The notes under the pieces were generated by a model. It saw nothing but the letters and a program-made list of their open reading frames with translations, was not told where the DNA came from and ran no database searches. The translations under genes were made by a program, and so were the position numbers. Shown here in pieces: positions 56,765 through 64,000 of a DNA stretch of 64,000 nucleotides (positions are counted from its first letter, which is position 1; each line of letters starts with the position of its first letter). Origin of the DNA: Bimuria novae-zelandiae CBS 107.79 (lineage: Eukaryota > Ascomycota > Dothideomycetes > Pleosporales > Didymosphaeriaceae); the NCBI GenBank assembly GCA_010015655.1, contig ML976696.1, positions 470,831-534,830 on the forward strand. Reading direction: 5' to 3'.

Positions 56765-58070
56765 TAGAAACAAAACTATTCAACTTTAGAATAGTTTCCG
56801 AACTATTGAAGTTGTTGTAAGGTCGCGTTAACACCAGTTTTATATTGGGTCTAGCAGCGGGTTATAAGTACTGAAAGGTTGTAGGAATGGATGCCTCAGG
56901 TGTCGCGGCTATGCTATCGCGTGTTCATAAACTGGCGTACATGGCTTACCAGTCAGTCGTGCGTAGTTTGGTCTGTTCGTATTCTTCCTCGCTTTCCTCG
57001 CATTGGGTAAACACGTGGGCGGTGCGAGATGTGGCGCTTTGCGGAGCGTTTATTTGGCAGAGGTGTCTGCCGCCAACGGTTTGAAAAGACGCTATACCAA
57101 CGTCCATCTCCTAACATCGCACTTAGCTACTTGCATAAGGAGGAGGTTGTCAATCATTTCGTGCTCGCAATCTAACCCCAAACGAAGAAAAAATCTACGT
57201 CTATCTTGATCCTTTGGTGAAGAAGGAAGCTAAAGGCTTTGTGAATACGAGTCGGAAGCATTCGCCATAAACATTCCTGGTCGCACAATCCTCACTGCTC
57301 GATTGCAAGCAAGTCAACAATAATTACGTTCGCGCCCGTGTCTTCTGTATTCTATAGCGTGGGTGTCGGGTCCTTACGCGCATCTCTTATCCTCCATCCG
57401 ATGGCCGTCCTTGTGTTGAGCAGTATGTAAGCATTTCTTCTATCGTGGTCTTCCACGACAGCGACATTTTGTATAGCATTTTACGCTAACTGCCGAACTC
57501 TTTACTAGTGATGACATCGACCGGTGGCCACCTTCCTGTTAGGGGTGGGGACTCCACCACTGCGGCGAAAACCAAGCAACGATAAGTTCTGCGACCGAGG
57601 CTTGTGCATGCTTGATGCCCGAGCCGCGGAGTACATTCGGAACGATCTGCCCTGGATTCTTCGGCACAATTTACTGTTTATCCTGATACTAGTTGTCTCT
57701 TCCCAATCTCACATGATCACAATTCGAGCATGACTTGGCCAAAGAATCCTGTCTGGTGTCTTCACACGCGAGACACTGTGGGGAGGGTTCCAGCCACATG
57801 TCTGTACTTATGAAACGTCTTCCGCTAATTGTGGATGAGATGAACGGGAGCAGCCACTCGTTTGTACTCCCTGGTCGGACCCCTAGTGGCCCAGTTATCC
57901 CCGGATGCTAGGATTGCGCGCTTTTCAGCCAAACGCACCTACTGTTCCTGGATAAGAGCTGTTTGCCAGGGCGCAATGCCGTCATACCGAAACTTTTTAT
58001 AAGGAACCTACAGCGAGTATCATATTTTCCCTGACCACCCATCGCTTGCTTTCGCCCGCTCTTCGACAAC
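56765..58070. other. 1.3-kb intergenic region
   Basis: Divergent promoter space between the small membrane protein and the carboxypeptidase. Short frames without motif. The direct upstream region of the carboxypeptidase (about 57990-58060) has a TTTTTATAAGG element and a pyrimidine-rich leader. Confidence 0.4.
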
Positions 58071-59956
58071 ATGAAGCTCTCGATTCTCAGCTCCCTGCTG
58101 TACGCTTCTGCAGCTTTAGCCGGAAGCTCGCCTTACAAGCGTAATGTGTTTCACAAGCACAAGCCGACTGTCGAGAAGCGTGTGGCGAACCAGCCATTCC
58201 GGCATCCTGAGCTGCAGAAACGAGCGTCGTCTTTCTTGACTGAGAAGACGGAGCGTACGTGAAGCTGCATCCGCTTGCAAACGAAGTGCGAAGCTAACTA
58301 TATCGCAGAGTTTGCTGTCAATGGATCGGGCATTCCGGAAGTTCCATTCGACATTGGTGAGAGCTACGCTGGATTGCTGCCCATATCGGAAGATCCGGAT
58401 GAGTCGCGTCAGCTCTTCTTCTGGTACGTTTACCAGCTTCTAATCATAGAAGGAATACTGACAAGCGCTAAGGTTCTTCCCGTCAACGCAAGCAGAGACG
58501 CCCAAGGAGGTCGTGATTTGGTAGGAGTGTCACATATGAAGGGAATGGCACGAGCTAATGATCGTAGGTTGAATGGTGGCCCAGGATGTAGTTCCTTGAG
58601 CGGACTTTTGACCGAGAATGGTCCCTTCACCTGGGAATCAGGCACACTTTCACCAGTGCAGAACCCATACTCGTGGACCAATTTGACCAACATGATATGG
58701 ATTGAGCAACCTGTGGGAGTGGGATTCAGTCAAGGAACGCCGAACATAACAAACGAGATCGAATTGGCAGCCGAGTTCCGCGGATTCTGGAAGGTAGGTG
58801 TTCCGTACTAGTTGTGGGTATCCGGAACCATGCGACTAACAAAGGCAGAACTTCATCTCCACCTTTGATATGCAAAGTTGGGATGTATATGTTACTGGAG
58901 AGTCTTACGCCGGTTTCTACGTTCCTTACATTGCGGACGGTTTTATCAGCGCCAACGATACCGAGTATTTCAACTTGAAAGGTATCTCGATCAACGACCC
59001 TATCATCGGTGACGAGACCAATCAGCAACAAGGTATGACTCTCAATCTGCACGTAGCTCTGATGCTGACGTGTCCAAGTCGTGGATCTGCCCTACGTCGA
59101 GTATTGGAACAACTTAATCTCGCTCAATGAAACCTTCCTCGATCAGATGCGGGAGCATCAGGATTACTGCAACTACTCCTCGTATCTGGACACTTACTTC
59201 ACATTCCCTCCGCCGCAGGAAGCCTTCCCCGTCCTCCCTGAGCCCTCTCGCCGGAACAACTACAGCTGCGACCAGTTCGATAATCTCTATGGTGCAATTC
59301 TTGAGGTTAATCCTTGCTTTAACATCTACCATATCACTGAGACTTGCCCCCATCCTTTTAGCCAACTCGGCATAGTCAACACGGGCGATTACCAGCCTCC
59401 GGGTGCTCAGGTGTACTTCAACCGCACTGATGTTCAGCAAGCGCTCCACGCCAAGGTTGGTACGAACTGGCAACAATGCACGGACGTAAATGTATTTGGC
59501 AATGGCACTGCTCGTGGGTCCGACACTTCTCCCGGTCCTGCTATTGACGGCACTCTGCAGCGCGTCATTGAATTCACCAACAACACCCTTATCGGCTCCG
59601 GAGATCTCGACTTCTTGCTTTCCACCAACGGCACTCTTCTGGCCATCCAGAACATGACCTGGAACGGTCTTCAAGGTCTACAAAAGTACCCAAGCACCCC
59701 GCTGTACGCACCATACCATCCCGAGTACAACGGCGGTGCACTTGCCGGGTCAGGCGTCCAGGGTGTGTGGGGCACTGAGCGTGGCTTGACCTTCTATACT
59801 GCTCACCTTGCGGGGCATGAGCTGCCGGGTTATACGCCTGGTGTCGCGTACCGCATGCTCGAGATCTTGCTCGGAAGGATCGACAACTTCAGCAACACCG
59901 CTAGCTTCACCACCCAGAATGGGAACTACACGGGTAATAGCACTATCAAGCAGTAG
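58071..59956 (+). CDS. serine carboxypeptidase, peptidase family S10
   Basis: Six exons: 58071-58254, 58309-58423, 58473-58520, 58568-58793, 58849-59032 and 59079-59956. Five GT..AG introns of 46-55 bp; joined protein 544 aa. A signal peptide (MKLSILSSLLYASAALA) and a basic propeptide-like segment precede the family core. WLNGGPGCSSL (from residue 116) forms the oxyanion region. The triad is Ser210 in GESYAG, Asp428 in GSGDLDFLL and His499 in AGHELPGYTPG. Many N-x-S/T sites point to secretion or vacuolar glycosylation. It removes C-terminal residues from peptides at acidic pH. The unspliced short frames around 58275-58811 contain retained introns and are not separate genes. Specificity cannot be read from sequence alone. 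Confidence 0.93.
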
Positions 59957-60540
59957 AACATTGTAGAAGTTTTTCCGTGCATAGTGTCTGTCCAACACAT
60001 GAGTAATGCATGCAAATCATTCAAACGAACCAGTCCGTGACCTTTTGCAAAGTCCGCCGGAAATTTCCCCCAAGCCATGAAGAACGTGATGATATCCACC
60101 AGGGACTCATTTGGCAAACGTATATCATTCATGAACTCACTGCCTAGTACGTGCGTTTTAAAGCCTAAAGGGGTGTATAAGTGGACAATGGCAAGGCCGT
60201 TGCGCGCGAGAATACCTGCCAAGGCGCGGACCCATTCTGGCAGGTCAACGCCCGCTCGCGCCTTCTACGGGCATTTTCTAAGCATGCTGCCGTCTTTGGT
60301 AACATGCACTCCCGAACCGCCACCCAACTCATACAACCTCCAGCGACGCGCTCCACTCACCCATGTCGCAGACCACACACAGCGCCTCGTGTTTGCTCCA
60401 TTCAGCGTTTGCGCGTCGCCCCAAGCGTTGAAAATCCACACAACCCTACCATCGTTACTGACAAAAAGTACAACACATACCACTCCACCTGAACCTACAC
60501 ACCTCTACCGGGCCCCCAAAGCGACGTACAGGAAATAGCG
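59957..60540. other. intergenic region
   Basis: No gene seen. Contains the carboxypeptidase 3' end and the promoter of the protease, with C-rich patches near 60340-60520. Confidence 0.4.
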
Positions 60541-62736
60541 ATGGGAGAGTTCCTGGACGACGATATGGTTCTCGGCGCATTCAACGATCGAAGGACGGAA
60601 TCACACGCGTCGAGTTTCGGGTCGGTGCTGTTGCTCGGTGTAGCAGGACTGTACGCTGCCTTCAAGGCGCTGGAATTTCTGGAGTACCCGGTGTGGCTTT
60701 GGCTATATATGGCATTTGAGAAAGCAAGAGGATTGACTTTGCTCGGAGGCTCCTCGACTGAGGCTCCCTCCGCGGACGACAATACGAAGATGCAGAACAG
60801 CGGGAATCTACTAAGTAGGACATTCGGGGTGAACGGCTCTAGTCTGCTGCAAAAAGGCGTTCGAGGAGTGGCAGGTGCCTTGTCCAATGCGCCTAGCGAC
60901 GTGCCTCCGGGCCTAGGAAATTGGGACAACTCATGCTACCAGAACAGCGTCATCCAGGGCTTGGCGTCGCTTCCTTCCCTCCGGGAGTACCTTTCCAGAG
61001 CAACCGCAGAATATCGTAACCTGGATACCGAGACTACAAACGGCGCACTCTACGATATGGTGAAGAAACTGAATGATCCGAGCAATCATGGGCAGAACTT
61101 TTGGATTCGTGGGAAGCTGAAGAGCATGAGCACTTTCCAGCAGCAGGACGCGCAGGAATACTACTCAAAGATCTTGGATGCGATGGACAAGGAGGTGCAA
61201 CAGGAAGCGAAGAAGAGAAGGCCTAGCGACGCGTGGGCCGATGCCGCCAAGGTTGTTGCAAAAGAGTTGGAGGGTATTCCTGACGAAAGTATGGACAGTG
61301 AAGAGCCAGATGCTGAGCATGACATAGGACAGGCAAAGGCCATATCAAACCCGCTGGACGGCTTGCTAGCCCAGCGTGTCGGTTGCATCAAGTGTGGCTA
61401 TGTGGAGGGTCTACAGCTCATTCCTTTTAACTGTGTCACCGTATCGCTCGGTAGAGACAGTACCTACGACATTCGCGAATGTCTCGACGATTATACGAAC
61501 CTGGAACAAATCGAGGGCGTTGAGTGTGCGAAATGCACTCTGCTCAGAAACAAGGATGCACTCACACCCCTGGCGGAGCGTGCACCAGCATATGCAGAGA
61601 GACTGAAAGAGGTTGAGGATGCCCTGGAAAATGACGATTTTGACGACAAGACGCTAGTTAAGAAGTTCAAAATACTGAAGAAGAACTGGACCCAGAGCAC
61701 AAAGTCACGCCAAGCGGTCATCGCTCGTGCACCGAAAGCGCTAGTATTGCATGTCAACCGGAGCATCTTTGACGAGATGACCGGCGCAATGTACAAGAAT
61801 TCAGCCAAGGTCTCGTACCCGAGAGTGCTTGATCTTGGTAACTGGTGTTTAGGTAGCGACGTGGCTGGAGGGGAGTGGCCCAGGGATCCGACAAAGTCGA
61901 TGCTGGGCGATGCAACTGCTGAGCCATTAACGCACTCTCCGTACCAGTACCGGTTGCGAGCCGCCGTCACCCATTACGGCAGCCATGCCAATGGACATTA
62001 CGTTTGCTACCGGCCACATGCAAAGACACCTACCTCAAACACTGAGACGGATACAACGGAAGTTGCTGTCACTGGCGAGCAATGGTGGCGATTCAGCGAC
62101 GACTCTGTGTATTCCATCCCAGAGCAGCAGGCACACCAGGGCAACATCTTCATGCTGTTTTATGAACGTATAGACGACGATGCTCCGGTTCTGTACGACA
62201 CTGCGATAGCCTCCTGCACTTTTTCCGCAATGGAAGACGACATTCCGCTCCCTCCAATCGACAGTCTAGCTCATGCACCAGCGGACGATGTTGCAACTAC
62301 AGTCCCGTTGCCAGACGAAGATGACGACTTGCTTGAAGAAGAACCAGCTGTCAATGCCAGCGATGACGCTCGACCTGCTTCGGGTAGTGTGACACCGCCA
62401 CGCGGGAGTACCGCAGAATCAGAAACCTTGGCCACCCAAGTGATCAGCCCACCATCTCCCAAGGCTTCGGAGCCTGGTATTTCAGCCTACCCTACCCCAC
62501 CGCCCGAATTCCCTTCCGCAGGCCCCATGGACGATCCGGAGATGTCGGAGACCGCATCGGAAGATGCGTCCTCCACGTCGCTCACCTCAGACGATAAGCC
62601 AGACGCTGATCAGACCACGAAAACGAGACAGCAAGCCAAGGCAGCACCGAGCCCACATTTCATGCGCACAGCAGGCACCTCTGCAAATCGAGAGGGTGGT
62701 AGTAGGACGAGCCTGCCCATGGTCACCGCTACTTAG
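60541..62736 (+). CDS. ubiquitin-specific protease with N-terminal membrane anchor (Ubp1/USP30-like)
   Basis: Single exon, 731 aa. Residues about 26-62 are hydrophobic (SVLLLGVAGLYAAFKALEFL) and likely anchor the protein in a membrane. The USP catalytic domain follows: Cys box GLGNWDNSCYQNSVIQGL with nucleophile Cys132, QQQDAQEYYSKIL, a Cys4 zinc-binding fingers region (CIKCGY...CAKC), HYGSHANGHYVCYRP with His486 and WWRFSDDSVYSI with Asp520/521. The last 170 residues are Pro/Ser/Glu-rich and disordered. In yeast Ubp1 and human USP30 this layout places a deubiquitinase on ER or mitochondrial outer membrane. The Cys box has NWDNSCY where most members have N.GNTCY, so Gly is replaced by Asp. 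Start: first ATG in frame, before the anchor. Confidence 0.9.
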   Translation: MGEFLDDDMVLGAFNDRRTESHASSFGSVLLLGVAGLYAAFKALEFLEYPVWLWLYMAFEKARGLTLLGGSSTEAPSADDNTKMQNSGNLLSRTFGVNGSSLLQKGVRGVAGALSNAPSDVPPGLGNWDNSCYQNSVIQGLASLPSLREYLSRATAEYRNLDTETTNGALYDMVKKLNDPSNHGQNFWIRGKLKSMSTFQQQDAQEYYSKILDAMDKEVQQEAKKRRPSDAWADAAKVVAKELEGIPDESMDSEEPDAEHDIGQAKAISNPLDGLLAQRVGCIKCGYVEGLQLIPFNCVTVSLGRDSTYDIRECLDDYTNLEQIEGVECAKCTLLRNKDALTPLAERAPAYAERLKEVEDALENDDFDDKTLVKKFKILKKNWTQSTKSRQAVIARAPKALVLHVNRSIFDEMTGAMYKNSAKVSYPRVLDLGNWCLGSDVAGGEWPRDPTKSMLGDATAEPLTHSPYQYRLRAAVTHYGSHANGHYVCYRPHAKTPTSNTETDTTEVAVTGEQWWRFSDDSVYSIPEQQAHQGNIFMLFYERIDDDAPVLYDTAIASCTFSAMEDDIPLPPIDSLAHAPADDVATTVPLPDEDDDLLEEEPAVNASDDARPASGSVTPPRGSTAESETLATQVISPPSPKASEPGISAYPTPPPEFPSAGPMDDPEMSETASEDASSTSLTSDDKPDADQTTKTRQQAKAAPSPHFMRTAGTSANREGGSRTSLPMVTAT

Positions 62737-63255
62737 AGCGTAGTCTTGTATTTGGGTAATTTTGTATCATCTGCATTGGCGATGGCGTTGCGGTTCTTTT
62801 GGTCTTGATTGGGGGTTGCATGTGCTTTGGAAGGTGCGTGGACGATTACGGGCGTTTAGACCCTGTTGCCTCTTGGGTCAGGTAGGCGTTTGATAGCATT
62901 ATTCATGAGGCATGACGTTTAGTGAAGCATGTGCAACACATTACTCTAATATCATATGTTTCCTGGAGTCGCGATTGGACTGTATGGTATTTGGTGTTCA
63001 TGGGATGATACGGGTGGGAATGGACTTGGTCTTTGATGCAACGCAGGTACAAAGCTTTCCAAGACGTTTATAGCCACTACCTTGGAACTGCAAGAAAGAA
63101 GATATGGACATCCCCAATAAGCACCTACCCAAGACCTTAAGTAGGTCTTTATAGTTGCGCCGGTGGCATGCCTCTCCGGGCTGATTTAGGGCCAAAAAAT
63201 TCGCTGTGGTTCTATTGCCCTCCACACCTGCAAAACGGCAAAAATAAATTCTTTT
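62737..63255. other. intergenic region
   Basis: No gene seen. A minus-strand frame (62998-63384) is only the translation of the tRNA and its downstream DNA. Confidence 0.45.
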
Positions 63256-63388
63256 TGACCATGCCAGGGGTCGAACCTGATGCGATTTTAGCACGATCAC
63301 GTGATAACAGGGGATTAGACAATACTGACCTGGAATCTCTTGATTTACTGCATCGTAGTCAAGCGCCTTGCCATTGGGCCACATGGCC
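63256..63388 (-). tRNA. tRNA-Arg(ACG), intron-containing, T arm interrupted
   Basis: On the minus strand the gene starts GGCCATGTGGCCCAATGGC at 63388. Acceptor strands GGCCATG and CATGGTC pair fully with one G-U. The anticodon stem CTTGA/TCAAG encloses a loop with ACG (63354-63356) and an 8-base intron after position 37 (63345-63352), the normal nuclear tRNA intron site. Variable loop AGATT fits fungal tRNA-Arg. The T arm should read CCAGG-TTCGACC-CCTGG, but 53 extra bases (63276-63328) lie between the first stem strand and the loop, bordered by CAGG repeats. A and B boxes are intact and a T run follows the 3' end. It is either a pseudogene or an unusually interrupted tRNA. Confidence 0.8.
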
Positions 63389-63650
63389 GTTATGTGATCG
63401 ATACTGAACTCGTTCGTATAACTATATATATAGAGAGAGCGAAAAGTACGGGATGCTCATCCTTGCCAATAAAATCCCTCTTTGGCGGGGCACCTGGTCA
63501 AGAAGTGGGGCGCATTCACTTTCTTCACGTTAGCATTTCGTGCCGCGTCCCGTACACCACCCTGTTCGCGCATATCCGCATATCCGCTCTGCCGACATCC
63601 GACCCATCCCACAGTAGCGCGAAGCTGACGGGCATAGGTTCCGGTGCGGT
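63389..63650. other. spacer between tRNA and transposon
   Basis: No gene supported. Frames on both strands lack motifs. Short direct repeat CGCATATCCGCATATCCG near 63570. Confidence 0.4.
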
Positions 63651-63654
63651 TCCT

Positions 63655-64000
63655 GTAAGCTAGCCGATACGTAAGCTGGCCACCCGGGTAAGCTGGCCAC
63701 CCCACCAAAACACGACACCTGCACAAAACACACGATTTCTCAACAACGCTTCTTATGATTGCCATTGACTACACATAGATTCAAGCGCTGCAGCTACTGT
63801 AGCTCTAGCAGCTGCTTCTGAGGTGCTTAATACAGTAGATCTACGTGGTTGAACTGCTGAAGCCTCGGCTGCGCGCATAGCCTCCCTGATACTCTCTACC
63901 TCTGCAAAGCGTTGATTTAGGTCTACTCGAACGCGCTTACGCTGACGCTGAGAGGTAGATATCTCTAGCTGCTGCTCAAGTCGTCTTTTCTCTGCTTCTA
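63655..64000 (-). mobile_element. left end of a further pogo/Fot1-like transposon (partial)
   Basis: GTAAGCTRGCC occurs three times, at 63655, 63671 and 63688 (spacing 16 and 17), and a TA stands at 63668-63669. The repeated design and the adjoining transposase tail resemble the pogo-like TIRs elsewhere in the window. The exact left border is uncertain (63655 or 63670) because the right end lies outside the window. Confidence 0.6.
63753..64000 (-). CDS. C-terminal tail of a pogo/Fot1-type transposase (partial, intact frame)
   Basis: The minus frame is open from the window edge at 64000 to TAA at 63753-63755, about 82 codons. It reads as a charged coiled segment (EAEKRRLEQQLEISTSQRQR), then an Ala/Glu-rich stretch, ending MCSQWQS. 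A Lys/Arg/Glu coiled C-terminus is usual for Fot1-type transposases, and a TIR-like repeat follows 60 bases later. No RIP-type stop is present, so this copy could encode a whole enzyme. Identification rests on position and composition; no catalytic motif is inside the window. Confidence 0.5.
   Translation of the reverse strand, partial: EAEKRRLEQQLEISTSQRQRKRVRVDLNQRFAEVESIREAMRAAEASAVQPRRSTVLSTSEAAARATVAAALESMCSQWQS

Noticed and set aside
57524..57733. 69-codon plus-strand frame before the carboxypeptidase
   Set aside because: No ATG context, domain or splice extension; probably chance frame in the promoter region.
62998..63384. 128-codon minus-strand frame starting MWPNGKALD
   Set aside because: The start is a translated tRNA-Arg gene (A box region), a common false frame.

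Overview
The window is nuclear DNA of a filamentous ascomycete fungus, most likely a Dothideomycete-type Pezizomycotina. The genes have short introns (about 45-190 bp) with GT..AG borders. They include fungal acetyl-CoA carboxylase, NudE, a PMP47-type carrier and a rhodopsin-domain membrane protein. The transposon-rich part carries the signature of repeat-induced point mutation (RIP): very AT-rich DNA, CpA changed to TpA, and almost no open frames. The lineage below Pezizomycotina is inference.

Bases 1-18454 are a nested graveyard of Ty3/gypsy LTR retrotransposons (two LTR families) interrupted by three TA-flanked Tc1/mariner-pogo elements at 10012-11828, 13431-14964 and 15391-17237. From 18455 to 21250 come a decayed element end, a solo LTR with a perfect 5-bp target duplication (19707-20142) and a broken DDE transposase. 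From 21253 to 25030 no gene could be supported. From 25031 to 26745 lie a 384-bp tandem duplication and a short hAT element with an 8-bp target duplication. A single host gene (27044-28629, eight exons) follows. It is separated from the main gene block by another nest of DNA transposons (30033-35446), including two pogo/Fot1-like elements whose 49-52 bp terminal inverted repeats are identical or nearly so while their interiors are mutated.

From 35609 to 62736 the window is ordinary gene-rich DNA. In order: a peroxisomal-type carrier, NudE, acetyl-CoA carboxylase ACC1 (four exons, 2279 aa), a small ABM-domain protein, a broken membrane glycoprotein gene, an LPMO-like secreted protein (minus), a PIF1-type helicase pseudogene, a small single-pass membrane protein (minus), a serine carboxypeptidase S10 and a membrane-anchored ubiquitin-specific protease. 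The right edge holds a tRNA-Arg(ACG) with a normal intron plus an unexpected 53-nt insertion in the T arm (63256-63388, minus) and the 3' end of a further pogo-like transposase that shows no RIP.

The host genes form no evident pathway cluster. ACC1 supplies malonyl-CoA for fatty acid synthesis, NudE serves dynein-driven nuclear movement, and the carrier and the protease are organelle-membrane proteins. I see no CRISPR, no biosynthetic cluster and no clearly new defence system. The most unusual signals are the interrupted tRNA, a shared 17-18 bp spaced direct-repeat design inside otherwise different pogo-type TIRs, and GC-rich intact TIRs around RIP-destroyed bodies. Exon borders were worked out by hand from splice signals, frame and family motifs.
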